Under the pieces are notes generated by a model. The model searched no databases, had not been told where the DNA came from, and was given only the letters and a program-made list of their open reading frames with translations. 64,000 nucleotides of DNA from CAWIJJ01 sp963836405 (GTDB lineage Bacteria; Acidobacteriota; Terriglobia; Bryobacterales; Bryobacteraceae): the NCBI GenBank assembly GCA_963836405.1, contig CAWIJL010000002.1:310001-374000 (forward strand), read 5' to 3'. This document shows positions 1 to 9,426 of the stretch, in pieces (position 1 is the first letter of the stretch; every line of letters starts with the position of its first letter). A program made the position numbers and the translations under genes.

Positions 1-239
1 CGGCCCGGAATGAAAACCGGGTGTGCATCACCTTGGACCACGACTTTCATGCCCACCTTGCCGTCGCGGGAGACGGGCGCCCTTCGGTGGTGCTGCTTCG
101 CGTCGAGGGACTGTGCGCGGAAGGGCAGGCGAACCTGATAGAGTCAGTTTGCCGGCAGTGCCACGATGCGCTCGCTCAAGGCGCTGCGATTTCTGCCGAT
201 CGGCACAGCTTGCGGATCCGGCGTTTGCCGCTGCGGTGA
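1..239 (+). CDS. DUF5615 PIN-like toxin family protein, 3' part
   Basis: Open from the window edge, so the 5' end is missing; the visible part is about 79 residues. It reads NENRVCITLDHDFHAHLA followed by RPSVVLLRVEGL, the pattern of DUF5615 (PIN-like) proteins, where the TLDHDF stretch carries conserved acidic residues of the nuclease fold. Such proteins are usually the toxin half of a small toxin-antitoxin pair; the partner would lie outside the window. It ends with TGA at 237-239 and converges on the next gene. Family assignment comes from the motif alone; activity is inferred. Confidence 0.6.
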   Translation, partial: ARNENRVCITLDHDFHAHLAVAGDGRPSVVLLRVEGLCAEGQANLIESVCRQCHDALAQGAAISADRHSLRIRRLPLR

Positions 240-253
240 CCGTCAACACTCGG

Positions 254-1663
254 CTATTTCAGACTGACGGGCGGGAAGTACATGCCCAGTTCCTCGCGGC
301 GCCACCAGGCGCGGGCGCCCCAGGTGGTGAAGCGATATTCGAAGAGGCGGGCGCGGATGTAGCGCGGCGGGGCCTGGGGGAAGGGGTTCCACGCGAGCAG
401 GCGGAGCACGGCGGGTTCGCCTTGTAGCAGGCGCACCATGAAGTTTACGAACCAGCGGTTCTCCTGGTAGGTGCCGAGGGCGGCGAACCACATTTGCCAG
501 TCGAGGCGGGGCTGGTGCGGCGCTACGACGGGCGGCGGACGGCGCACGTCCCCGGGCTTGTAGGGGAACTCGTACGCCGCCCAGTGCTCGCCATCGTTCG
601 AACCTTCGACCACGATCTCGGGCCGCAGCGTGGTCATGTTGGCGAACAGGCCGTAGGTGTTGACGATGTTGAGGGGCGCGGTGAGGTGCAGGACCCCGGC
701 GCCGCCCGGCGGCAGCGGTATGCCTAACTGCTCGAGCGAGCGAACTCCGGTGGCGACGGCGAGAAACGCGAGCAGGGCTGCGCTGACGGCGCGGTGGCTG
801 CGGGAGTGCGGCGCGGGTTGGGGTTCGACGAAGAGCCACAGGGCGAGGAGGATCGCGAGCCAGTTGAAGTAGGCGTAATTGCCGGTCAGCAGGATGAGGA
901 ACTGGAAGGCGATGGTGGCGAGGGCGGCGGGGCGCCGCACGAACGCCGGGCCAAGGAACAGGAGGGGAACCAGCAGTTCGAGCACGAACACGCCCGCGGT
1001 CTGCGCCTTCAGCATGCCGGCGGGCAACTGGTGCATGAACCAGGCGAGGGGCGTCGGAAGGGGCTGGGTTTGGTAGTGATAGCGGAGGGCGGTGAGGTCG
1101 CGCCAAACGGCGTCGTGGCTGCTCAGCTTTACAACGCCGCTGAAGAACATGAGGCGGAAGGCGAGCCAGCGGAACGGCAGGATGCGTGCGGCGGATGCAT
1201 CCGCGAAGAGCGCCAGAAATCCGGCTTCGGAGAGCAACTGGTCCCACTGAAAGCCGAGGAATTCCTGGCCGGCCACGCAGATCGAAATCCAGAGCACCAG
1301 GCAAAAGGCGAGGGCCAGACGCAGGCGCGCGCCGAGCACGGCAGCGGTGGCGCAGACGCATCCAAGCACCCAGACGAGGGCGAGCGCGCGGTCCGACGAG
1401 GCGATCCAGAAGACCGAAGGGGCGTTCCAGTACGCGGCGGGGCCGAGCGACTGGCGGAAGACGCGCAGGTAATCGGGGAGGGGAAGAATGCCGCGGGACC
1501 CGACCAGTCCGGCGGCCTGGACGCCGAACGACAGGAAGGCGCAGAAGTACACGGCGCCGAGTGCGCGGAGCAGTGTCCGAACAGTCACAAACCGCGCTAA
1601 TCCAGTGAGTTGGAGGCGGGCCGCCAGAGGTGTCCATGGGGCCTTTCCGGGCCATCCGCTCAC
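254..1663 (-). CDS. Lipase maturation factor (LMF1)-like membrane protein
   Basis: About 469 residues from a GTG at 1663. The reading frame is open further upstream to 1783, but that would run into the divergent gene at 1776, so the GTG is preferred; a second GTG at 1588 is possible. The N-terminal two thirds are strongly hydrophobic with several membrane segments (for example the runs around RTLLRALGAVYFCAFLSF and QFLILLTGNYAYFNWLA), followed by a soluble domain. The order (RALG..Y..AFLS near the start, GNYxYFNWL in the middle, EGSNDG and W-rich C-terminus) matches the lipase maturation factor family, known in animals for folding secreted lipases in the ER. The bacterial role is unknown. Confidence 0.72.
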   Translation of the reverse strand: MSGWPGKAPWTPLAARLQLTGLARFVTVRTLLRALGAVYFCAFLSFGVQAAGLVGSRGILPLPDYLRVFRQSLGPAAYWNAPSVFWIASSDRALALVWVLGCVCATAAVLGARLRLALAFCLVLWISICVAGQEFLGFQWDQLLSEAGFLALFADASAARILPFRWLAFRLMFFSGVVKLSSHDAVWRDLTALRYHYQTQPLPTPLAWFMHQLPAGMLKAQTAGVFVLELLVPLLFLGPAFVRRPAALATIAFQFLILLTGNYAYFNWLAILLALWLFVEPQPAPHSRSHRAVSAALLAFLAVATGVRSLEQLGIPLPPGGAGVLHLTAPLNIVNTYGLFANMTTLRPEIVVEGSNDGEHWAAYEFPYKPGDVRRPPPVVAPHQPRLDWQMWFAALGTYQENRWFVNFMVRLLQGEPAVLRLLAWNPFPQAPPRYIRARLFEYRFTTWGARAWWRREELGMYFPPVSLK

Positions 1664-1775
1664 CCCGTCAATTCCCCCATTCCATCGGGATAGTCGCCAT
1701 TCGCTGCATATCCATATCCTCCAATCGGTTAACCGGGGCAAGATACTCCCAAACTGGGAAAAGAGACTGTCTATT
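1664..1775. promoter_or_regulatory. Divergent intergenic region with palindrome
   Basis: This 112-bp gap must hold the promoters of the LMF-like gene (leftward) and the dehydratase operon (rightward). The only clear symmetry is the perfect 10-bp palindrome CGGTTAACCG at 1726-1735, a candidate regulator site. I do not see a convincing -35/-10 pair for either direction. Confidence 0.3.
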
Positions 1776-3545
1776 ATGAGCACTCAGCCGTTTGAACCCA
1801 AAGTTATGCCTTCCGGCAACCTGGTCCAGATCGGGTCTTCCGTTGAGGATGTCATTCAGCAGCGCCTGGCCGAGGAGCGTGAGCGCCTCGAAAGAGAATC
1901 CGGCCTGGTCAAGCGGGAGGTGCATCATTTCAAGCGACCCGTGGAGCGGCCATTCACCCGGGAACAGCGCGCGAACACGACGCTGCTTTTCGGCGGTCTT
2001 ACCTGGAAACACGAGAAGCTGGTGCATGGCGCTCTGGAAGGACTCGGCTACCGTGCCGAAGCCGTGCCGACCCCCAATGTAAAAGCATTTCAAACGGGCA
2101 AGGAGTACGGCAACAACGGCCAGTGTAATCCGACGTACTTCACGGTGGGAAACCTGGTGCAATACCTCCAGAACCTGGAGGAGCAGGGACTCACCAAGCA
2201 GGAGATCATCGATAACTACGTGTTCTTCACGGCGGGGGCGTGCGGGCCGTGCCGTTTCGGCATGTACGAGGCCGAGTACCGGCTGGCGCTGCGCAACTCG
2301 GGCTTCGACGGTTTCCGCGTGCTGCTGTTCCAGCAGTCGGGCGGGCTGAGCCAGTCCGACGCCGAAGCCGGGCTGGAGATGAACCTCGACTTCTTCCTGG
2401 GCATTCTCAACGCGCTGAATTGCGGCGATGTCATGAACGAAGTGGCGTACGCCGTCCGGCCGTACGAAGTCCACACCGGTTCGACGGACGAGGTGCTGGA
2501 CGAGGCGATGGATTACCTGCACGAGGTATTCCGCAAGAAGCGGCCGTGGAAACTGAACGAGAACATGTCGAAGTACCTGGGCGGCTTTTCGGACACGGCG
2601 GAGTACCTGGGCAAATTCGTCAAGCAGGTGAAGGGCGACGAGTACGTGCCGGCGCTCAACACGTGCCGCGACCGTTTCGACTCGGTCGAGATCGACCGGC
2701 TGCGGGTGAAGCCGATCGTGAAAATCACGGGCGAATTCTGGGCGCAGACGACCGAGGGCGACGGCAACTTCAACATGTTCCGGTTCCTGGAACGCGAAGG
2801 CGCGCAGGTGCTGGTGGAGCCTATCGGCACGTGGATCATGTACATGATTCACCAGGTGGTGCAGAAGTACAAAGACTTCAAGGGACTCGAGGAAGGCGCG
2901 GTGCTGCCGCCGATTTGGAAGCTGGGGTCGCGGGCGAAAATCGAGATCGACTACCGGCAGAAGGTGGCCAAGCTGAAACTCGCCGAGGCCATTTTCCGGG
3001 GCGAATATCACAAGATTGTGGACGCGCTGGGCGGCATCGCCCATCACCTTACCGACCAGTACGAGCTACAACGGCTAGGCCATCCGTTCTACAACTCGCG
3101 CGCGGGCGGCGGCGAGGGACACCTGGAAGTGGCGAAGAACATTTACTACACCAACAAAGATTTGGCCCACATGGTGCTTTCGGTGAAGCCGTTCGGGTGC
3201 ATGCCTTCGACGCAGTCGGATGGCGCCCAGTCGGCGGTGGTGTCGAATTTCAAGGACATGATTTATCTGCCGATCGAGACGTCGGGCGAAGGCGAGATCA
3301 ACGCGCACAGCCGGGTGCAGATGGCGCTGGGCGAGGCGAAGAACAAGGCCAAGAAGGAATTCGCGGAAGTGCTGGAGAAGAACAGCCTCACGCTGGACGG
3401 GTGCCGCGCGTGGGTGGAAGCGCATCCGGAAAGCAAACGGCCGATGTACCAGGTGCCGCATACCAAGGGCGTTATCGGCGCCGCCGCGAATTTCGTCTGT
3501 CACATCGCGGAACAAATCAAGGCCGAAGGGACCACAGCCAATTAA
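1776..3545 (+). CDS. 2-hydroxyacyl-CoA dehydratase / HgdB-BcrB-like component
   Basis: 589 residues from ATG 1776; the frame is open upstream to 1488 but the protein-like sequence begins at MSTQPFEP. It resembles the dehydratase-like half of the HgdC/BcrA ('archerase') systems, where a low-potential iron-sulfur protein receives electrons from an ATPase partner. Cysteine motifs that could bind the cluster are GQCNP near residue 116, GACGPCRFG near 154-162 and FGCMP near 473. In many anaerobes this module is the C-terminal part of one giant protein; here it is a separate gene ending one base before the ATPase gene. The substrate cannot be deduced: no CoA-transferase or fermentation gene lies nearby. 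Confidence 0.72.
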   Translation: MSTQPFEPKVMPSGNLVQIGSSVEDVIQQRLAEERERLERESGLVKREVHHFKRPVERPFTREQRANTTLLFGGLTWKHEKLVHGALEGLGYRAEAVPTPNVKAFQTGKEYGNNGQCNPTYFTVGNLVQYLQNLEEQGLTKQEIIDNYVFFTAGACGPCRFGMYEAEYRLALRNSGFDGFRVLLFQQSGGLSQSDAEAGLEMNLDFFLGILNALNCGDVMNEVAYAVRPYEVHTGSTDEVLDEAMDYLHEVFRKKRPWKLNENMSKYLGGFSDTAEYLGKFVKQVKGDEYVPALNTCRDRFDSVEIDRLRVKPIVKITGEFWAQTTEGDGNFNMFRFLEREGAQVLVEPIGTWIMYMIHQVVQKYKDFKGLEEGAVLPPIWKLGSRAKIEIDYRQKVAKLKLAEAIFRGEYHKIVDALGGIAHHLTDQYELQRLGHPFYNSRAGGGEGHLEVAKNIYYTNKDLAHMVLSVKPFGCMPSTQSDGAQSAVVSNFKDMIYLPIETSGEGEINAHSRVQMALGEAKNKAKKEFAEVLEKNSLTLDGCRAWVEAHPESKRPMYQVPHTKGVIGAAANFVCHIAEQIKAEGTTAN

Positions 3546-3546
3546 G

Positions 3547-6500
3547 ATGCCCACAAATTTTCTTATCGGCATGGATGTCGGCTCGACGACCGTCAAGGCC
3601 GTTGTGATCGACGCCGCCACGGACCAGATTCTCTGGCAGGACTACCAGCGGCACGACACCAAGCAGCCCGAGAAGGTGCTGGAATTCCTGAAACGCTTTG
3701 ACGCCGAGGTGGCGGATTACGATGCGGCGCGGGCGCGCATCTTCATCACGGGATCGGGCGGCAACGGCCTGGCCAAATTCGTGGGCGCGAAGTTCGTGCA
3801 GGAAGTGAACGCGGTTTCGCTGGCGGTGGAGCGGCTGTACCCGGAATGCGGTTCGGTGATCGAGCTGGGGGGGCAGGACGCCAAGATCATCATCTTCAAA
3901 AAGGACCCGGAAACGGGGCGCAAGAAGAAGATTCCGTCGATGAACGATAAGTGCGCCGGCGGTACAGGCGCCGTGATCGACAAGATCAACGCCAAGCTGC
4001 GCATTCCGGCCGAACAGCTCTGCGAGATGGGTTATCGCGGCGTGAAGCTGCACCCCGTGGCCGGCAAGTGCGGGGTATTCGCAGAGACCGACATCAACGG
4101 CCTGCAGAAGATGGGCGTGCCGCCGGACGAGCTGATGGCGTCGCTGTTCGAAGCCATCGTGATGCAGAACCTGTCGGTGCTGACGCGCGGCAACACGCTG
4201 CAGCCGGTGGTGCTGCTGCTGGGCGGGCCGAACTGCTACATCAAAGGCATGCGGGACTGCTGGAAGAGCAACATCCCGAAGATCTGGGAAGAGCGCAACA
4301 CGCCGCTACCGGAGGGGGTGCCGCCCGAGGACCTGATCAAGACGCCGGACAACGCGCAGTATTTCGCCGCTATCGGATCGGTGGAATTCGGCAAGAGCGA
4401 AGACGACAACGTCGGGCAATATCTCGGATGGGAGAAGCTCGACTGGTACGTGCACACCGGCCGCGACGAAGAGAAGGTCAAGCGGGGCGGCACCGGCGGC
4501 CTGGCGAAGGATGCCGCAGACCTGGCGGCGTTCAAAGAAAAATACCGCCACAAAAAATTCATTCCCACCACGTTCCAGCCGGGCGAGATGGTGGAAGGTT
4601 TTGTCGGCATCGACGGCGGGTCCACCTCCACCAAGGCTGTGCTGCTTTCCAAGGACCCCGAGCGCCGGATTCTGGCCAAGACTTACCAGCTTTCCAAGGG
4701 CAACCCCATCGAGGACACGGTGGAGGTGCTGGAAAAACTGAACCGGCAGATTCTGGACCAAGGCGCGGAACTGAAGATTCTGGGTGTGGGCACGACCGGC
4801 TACGCCAAGGACATTCTGAAGGACGTGATCGGCGCGGACGCGGCGCTGGTGGAAACGGTGGCCCACACGGAGGCCGGCCTGCACTTTTACGACGACGTGG
4901 ACGTGATCTGCGACGTGGGCGGGCAGGACATCAAGATCATCATTTTGAAGAACGGCCGGGTGAAGGATTTCAAACTGAACACGCAGTGTTCGGCGGGCAA
5001 CGGCTACTTCCTGCAATCGACCGCGCAGGGCTTCAACGTGCCGGTGGAGGAGTACGCGGACACGGCATTCGGGGCGAAGGGCTTCCCCTCGTTCGGCTAC
5101 GGCTGCGCGGTGTTCATGCAGTCCGATATCGTGGACTTCCAGCGGCAGGGCTGGAAGCCGGAAGAGATCATGGCGGGGCTATGCAACGTGCTGCCGAAGA
5201 ATATCTGGCTGTACGTTTCGCAGATTCCCAACCTGTCCGCCATCGGGCGGCGGTTCCTGCTACAGGGCGGGACGCAGTATAACCTGGCGGCCGTGAAGGC
5301 GCAGGTGGACTTTATCGAATCGCGGTTCAAGGGCAAGGAACACCCGGCGGACGTGATCGTGCACGAGCATTGCGGCGAAGCGGGCGCCATCGGCGCGGCG
5401 CTCGAAGCCGGACGGCTGTGGGACAACGGCCGCGTCAGCACGTTCATTGGCCTGGATGCCTGCCGCACTATTCAGTACAAGACGACGCGCAACGAAGCCA
5501 CGCGCTGCTACTTCTGCAAGAACAAGTGCCTGCGCACGTTCATCGACGTCAAGACGACCAACAGCAATCCCGATTACAAGCCGCCGGTGAAAACCAAGGT
5601 GCCGCTCGACGCGGGCGCGCAGCGGCTGATCATCGCCACGTGCGAAAAGGGCACGGTGGAGAACATCGAGGAGATGCGGCAGATCAAGGGCGACCTGGAC
5701 CGCGTGAAGAAGGCCAATCCCAACTTCGTCGAGATCGCTGCCAAGGGCGTGTTCCGCGTGCCGGATGCGCCGCTGGTGGCGGATGCCCCGCCCAAACTGC
5801 AGATCACGGCCTCGCAGAAGAAACGGGCCGAGCTGATTCGGAAGCGCGCGGAAATACGCATCGGCATGCCGCGCGTGCTGAACATGTATTCGCAGACGCC
5901 GGTGTTCACGGGCTACTTCGCCTCGCTCGGTGTGAAGGCCGAGAACATCGTCTACTCCGATTTCACCAGCGAGGAGTTGTACAAAGAGGGCGCCAAGCGC
6001 GGGGCCATCGACCCCTGCTTCCCCTCGAAGCTCGGCATCCCGCACGTACACAACCTGCTCTACAAGGTACACGCGAAGAAGGCGCTCGACATCATCTTTT
6101 TCCCGATGATCGACTGCCTCACCAGCGACCTGCACTCGATCCAGTCGAGCCGTTCGTGCCCCACGGTGGCCACGACGCCGGAAGCGGTGAAGGCGGCGTT
6201 CATTAAGGAAGGGGACTTGTTCAAGGAGAAGGGCGTCCGCTTCCTCGATACGTTTGTCAACCTCTCGAAGCCGGACCTGTTCGAGCGGCAGATGTACGAA
6301 GAGTTCAAGGACATCCTGGGACTTTCGCCGGAGGAGAACCGCAGGGCGGTGGAGGAGGGCTACCGGGCGCTGCACCAGTTCGACAACGTGACGATGCGGG
6401 GCGCGGCGCGGGAGGTGCTGGAACAGCTCGAGCGCGAGGACCGGCTGGGTGTGGTGCTGCTGGGCCGGCCGTATCACAACGACCCGGGCGTGAATCACGA

Positions 6501-7125
6501 GATCCTGGAGGAATTCCAGAAGCTGGGTTACCCGGTGTTCGCGCAGGATTGCCTGCCGATCGACGACGACATTATCTGGCGGCTGTTCGGCGACGACGTG
6601 TTGTCGGGCGAGATTCCGCATCCGATGGCGATCACGGACGTGTGGAAGAACTCGTACAGCGAGAACACGAGCCGCAAGGTGTGGGCGGCCAAGTACGTAT
6701 CACGGCATCCCAACCTGGTGGCGTTGGAGCTTTCGAGCTTCAAGTGCGGCCACGATGCGCCGATTTATTCGGTGGTGGAGGAGATTGTGGAGCACTCGGG
6801 GACGCCGTACTTCTGCTTCAAGGACATCGACGAGAATAAGCCGACGGGCTCGATCCGGATCCGCGTGGAGACGATCGGGTACTTCCTGAAGCGATACCGG
6901 GAAGACATGGTGCGGAACAAGCAGAAGGCCACTTCGATCGAGCAGCAGCTCAAGGATTTCGAAGCGCGGTTACGGCGGCAGTTGCTGCGGGAGAAACTGG
7001 AGGCGGACGAGAAGGTGCGGGGTTCGTTTGAAACGGGCTCGATGCCGCAGATTCACGTGAGCCTGGGATCGCTTCAGGCGAGCCGCCCGGCCGAGCGGGA
7101 ATTCGAAGCCGTGCAGGGCGACTGA
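3547..7125 (+). CDS. Double BadF/BcrA-type ATPase with DUF2229 (CoA enzyme activase)
   Basis: 1192 residues, starting at an ATG one base after the TAA of the previous gene. Two ASKHA ATPase domains are in tandem: the first begins GMDVGSTTVKA near residue 8, the second GIDGGSTSTKA near residue 353. A cysteine pair CYFCKNKC lies near residue 653. The C-terminal part (about 770 onward, IGMPRVLNMYSQTP and IDPCFPSKLG) is the DUF2229 activase domain. Known relatives hydrolyse ATP to push an electron onto the dehydratase/reductase partner, which fits the operon with the upstream gene. Both phosphate-binding loops look complete. The tail after about 1130 is a charged helix. Confidence 0.8.
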   Translation: MPTNFLIGMDVGSTTVKAVVIDAATDQILWQDYQRHDTKQPEKVLEFLKRFDAEVADYDAARARIFITGSGGNGLAKFVGAKFVQEVNAVSLAVERLYPECGSVIELGGQDAKIIIFKKDPETGRKKKIPSMNDKCAGGTGAVIDKINAKLRIPAEQLCEMGYRGVKLHPVAGKCGVFAETDINGLQKMGVPPDELMASLFEAIVMQNLSVLTRGNTLQPVVLLLGGPNCYIKGMRDCWKSNIPKIWEERNTPLPEGVPPEDLIKTPDNAQYFAAIGSVEFGKSEDDNVGQYLGWEKLDWYVHTGRDEEKVKRGGTGGLAKDAADLAAFKEKYRHKKFIPTTFQPGEMVEGFVGIDGGSTSTKAVLLSKDPERRILAKTYQLSKGNPIEDTVEVLEKLNRQILDQGAELKILGVGTTGYAKDILKDVIGADAALVETVAHTEAGLHFYDDVDVICDVGGQDIKIIILKNGRVKDFKLNTQCSAGNGYFLQSTAQGFNVPVEEYADTAFGAKGFPSFGYGCAVFMQSDIVDFQRQGWKPEEIMAGLCNVLPKNIWLYVSQIPNLSAIGRRFLLQGGTQYNLAAVKAQVDFIESRFKGKEHPADVIVHEHCGEAGAIGAALEAGRLWDNGRVSTFIGLDACRTIQYKTTRNEATRCYFCKNKCLRTFIDVKTTNSNPDYKPPVKTKVPLDAGAQRLIIATCEKGTVENIEEMRQIKGDLDRVKKANPNFVEIAAKGVFRVPDAPLVADAPPKLQITASQKKRAELIRKRAEIRIGMPRVLNMYSQTPVFTGYFASLGVKAENIVYSDFTSEELYKEGAKRGAIDPCFPSKLGIPHVHNLLYKVHAKKALDIIFFPMIDCLTSDLHSIQSSRSCPTVATTPEAVKAAFIKEGDLFKEKGVRFLDTFVNLSKPDLFERQMYEEFKDILGLSPEENRRAVEEGYRALHQFDNVTMRGAAREVLEQLEREDRLGVVLLGRPYHNDPGVNHEILEEFQKLGYPVFAQDCLPIDDDIIWRLFGDDVLSGEIPHPMAITDVWKNSYSENTSRKVWAAKYVSRHPNLVALELSSFKCGHDAPIYSVVEEIVEHSGTPYFCFKDIDENKPTGSIRIRVETIGYFLKRYREDMVRNKQKATSIEQQLKDFEARLRRQLLREKLEADEKVRGSFETGSMPQIHVSLGSLQASRPAEREFEAVQGD

Positions 7126-7263
7126 GGATAACAAGTTTCTCGCGAAGACGCGAAGGCGCTAAGAACGCGGACGGCCGCCCGGGCGAAGTCGTGCTGGGCG
7201 CCGTACCGCCCCGAAACCGAGCCGCGCACGTCAGTGGGCGCTATTCTCCGCCACGCACCCGCT

Positions 7264-8535
7264 TTATGATCGCGCCTGCAAAGTCCTCACCGCTCGCAGC
7301 ACTTCCCTCGCCACGTCCGGGTCCGGATCCTCGGTCATTTTTTGCAGTTCCGCCAGGCTTCCCCGGTCTCCGCTGCGCGCCAGCACGCCCGCAATCCCGA
7401 TCTTTTCGTCTTTCGTGCCCGACGCCAGCGCGCGTTCGAGCGACTGCCGCACCTCCGGCTGCCGCGCCAGTTCCACCAGCAGCGCGAAGGCCTCGCCTTT
7501 ATACGACGCCGAGTTGAGCGTGTTAATCAGGTACTGGAGCGGGCTGAACTGGCTCACCGCGGTCTGTCCCAGCATCACCTGGCCGAACGCCATCGAAAGG
7601 CGCGGAGATGTCTTCTTTTCCTCCTGCCACGCCTTCTCGAGCGTCGCCAGATCCTCCGCATGCTTCAGCCGCGCGATTCCTTCCGCCGCGGCTCCCCGCA
7701 GTTTCTCGTCGCGGTCCCCCAGGTATTGAAGGAACAGGCCGCGGCTCGCGTCCGACGGCAGCATGGCGATAGCGGTCAGCGCGGCACGGCGAACCTTGTT
7801 GTCGCGCGCCCGCTGCAATACCTCGGTGAGCACCGGGACCGCCGCCTTGTTCTGTAGCAGCCCCGTGGTTTCAATCGCCGCCACCTGTACCCGCGGGTCC
7901 AGGTCGCGCAGCAAAAACTCGATCCGCGGTCCGGCGGATTGGTCCCGAATCTTCTGCAGGGCGATCAGCGATTCGTACATCACGTCGCTGTCTTTCGAAC
8001 GCAGCGCCTCGAGCAGCTCGGGGACCGCTTCTTTGCCGCGCAACGTTCCGATCGCGCGCGCCGCATTGGCCCGCACGTCCATCGACCCGCCTCCGCGCAC
8101 CAGCTTGCCCAGCGCTTCGATGACGTCCGGGCGGACCGTCACGTATGGGTCGATCACCTGATCGTTGGTGTCCGTGAACCGGCTCTTGATCGAATCGCCC
8201 GCCCGTTTCAGCGAGGCGCCAAGGCCGCTTGCGAGATATCCCGGAAGGTAGAAATTGACCAGTCCGTCCGTCGCGCGGATCTGGACTTCCGGATCGTTGT
8301 CCTCGGTGGCGAGCACCAGCGGTTCCAAACTCCGCTGGGTGCCGATTTCGGCGATCTGCTTTACCGCTTCGACGCGAATATCGATGCGCGGGCTCTTGAG
8401 AAGTTCCTGCAATTGCGGCATGGCCGTGGAACCGGCCTTCGCTATCTCGCGAACTTCCTTGGTTTTGGTTACCTCCTGGCCCGGCAACAACGCAGACGAG
8501 CAGAGAACGAGCAGCGCTACTCGAAAGAACCGCAT
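7264..8535 (-). CDS. Secreted HEAT-repeat protein
   Basis: 423 residues. A short signal peptide (MRFFRVALLVLCSSALLPGQ) is followed by a series of helical HEAT-type repeats seen as recurring blocks such as DIRVEAVKQIAEIG, DPEVQIRATDGL, DVRANAARAIGTL, DPRVQVAAIETTGLL and DPDVAREVLRAVRTL. HEAT repeats form a protein-binding solenoid; no catalytic domain is present. It ends convergently with the ATPase gene, separated by about 140 bp without a clear terminator. The partner or cargo is unknown. Confidence 0.75.
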   Translation of the reverse strand: MRFFRVALLVLCSSALLPGQEVTKTKEVREIAKAGSTAMPQLQELLKSPRIDIRVEAVKQIAEIGTQRSLEPLVLATEDNDPEVQIRATDGLVNFYLPGYLASGLGASLKRAGDSIKSRFTDTNDQVIDPYVTVRPDVIEALGKLVRGGGSMDVRANAARAIGTLRGKEAVPELLEALRSKDSDVMYESLIALQKIRDQSAGPRIEFLLRDLDPRVQVAAIETTGLLQNKAAVPVLTEVLQRARDNKVRRAALTAIAMLPSDASRGLFLQYLGDRDEKLRGAAAEGIARLKHAEDLATLEKAWQEEKKTSPRLSMAFGQVMLGQTAVSQFSPLQYLINTLNSASYKGEAFALLVELARQPEVRQSLERALASGTKDEKIGIAGVLARSGDRGSLAELQKMTEDPDPDVAREVLRAVRTLQARS

Positions 8536-8562
8536 ACTTCTATGCTATCGCGCCCGCAAGAA

Positions 8563-9408
8563 CTAGCGGATGAATTCCACCTGCACGCGCTTGGAAATCA
8601 GTCCCGCCTCGAAACCCAAATCGAGCAGTTTCTGCGCCGCCTTCGGAACCACCTCGCCGGCATCCAGGGTGTAGTGATTCACGTACATGCCGACGAATTT
8701 TTCGGCCAGCCGGTGCTCCATGTCGCGCGCGAACTGCATGGCGTACGCCAGCGCCTCGTCGTGATTGTCCAGCGCGTATTGAATGCTCTCGCGCATCAGC
8801 CGGCAGCATTCGCTCTGAATCTCCGGCGAAAGCGAGCGCAGCAGTACGTTGCCCCCGAGCGGCAGCGGAAGATCGTACGTGGATTTGAACCAGCGGCCCA
8901 GGTCCACAATGCGATGAAAGCCCTCCCGGTCGAAGGTGAGCTGCGCTTCATGGATGATCAGCCCCGCGTCCACCGTCCGCTCGCGAACCGCATCCGTGAT
9001 TTTGTCGAACGGCGTCACCACGGCTTCGAAATCCGGCTGATACAGTTTGCAGGCCAAATAGGCGGTCGTCAGCGTGCCTGGGATCGCGATCCGTTTTCCC
9101 TTCAGTTCGTCCGGCTCCATCGGCCGGCCCGAGATGATCATGGGCCCGTACCCGTCGCCGATGCTCGAGCCACTCGCCATGAGAACGTATTTGTCGGCAA
9201 CGTACGGATAGGCGTGGTAGGAAATCGCGCTCAGCTCGTAGCGGCCTTCCATAGCTTTCCGGTTTAGGCTCTCGATGTCCTCGAGAACGTGGCGGAAAAA
9301 AACTTTGGAAGAGCGGACCTTCTTGGTCGCCAGCCCGTAAAACATGAACGCGTCATCGGAATCGGGGCTGTGGGCGCTGACGATTTCCTGGGAAGCAACC
9401 GAAGTCAT
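8563..9408 (-). CDS. MqnD-like 1,4-dihydroxy-6-naphthoate synthase family protein
   Basis: 281 residues. I place the start at the ATG at 9408 because GGGAGA lies 10 bases upstream; another in-frame ATG at 9426 has no such site. The protein follows the MqnA/MqnD (DUF178) layout: AHSPDSDDAFMFYGL at the N-terminus, DIESLNRKAMEGRYELSAIS, GYGPMIISG, DAGLIIHEAQLTF and DLPLPLGGNVLLR. MqnD makes 1,4-dihydroxy-6-naphthoate in the futalosine route to menaquinone. No other mqn gene is in the window, so a stand-alone role cannot be excluded. Confidence 0.7.
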   Translation of the reverse strand: MTSVASQEIVSAHSPDSDDAFMFYGLATKKVRSSKVFFRHVLEDIESLNRKAMEGRYELSAISYHAYPYVADKYVLMASGSSIGDGYGPMIISGRPMEPDELKGKRIAIPGTLTTAYLACKLYQPDFEAVVTPFDKITDAVRERTVDAGLIIHEAQLTFDREGFHRIVDLGRWFKSTYDLPLPLGGNVLLRSLSPEIQSECCRLMRESIQYALDNHDEALAYAMQFARDMEHRLAEKFVGMYVNHYTLDAGEVVPKAAQKLLDLGFEAGLISKRVQVEFIR

Positions 9409-9426
9409 AGAAGTGGGATCTCCCAT

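Noticed and set aside
1488..1775. Upstream start for the dehydratase-like gene
   Set aside because: The extra 96 codons lie opposite the LMF-like gene and are not protein-like; family-like sequence begins at 1776.
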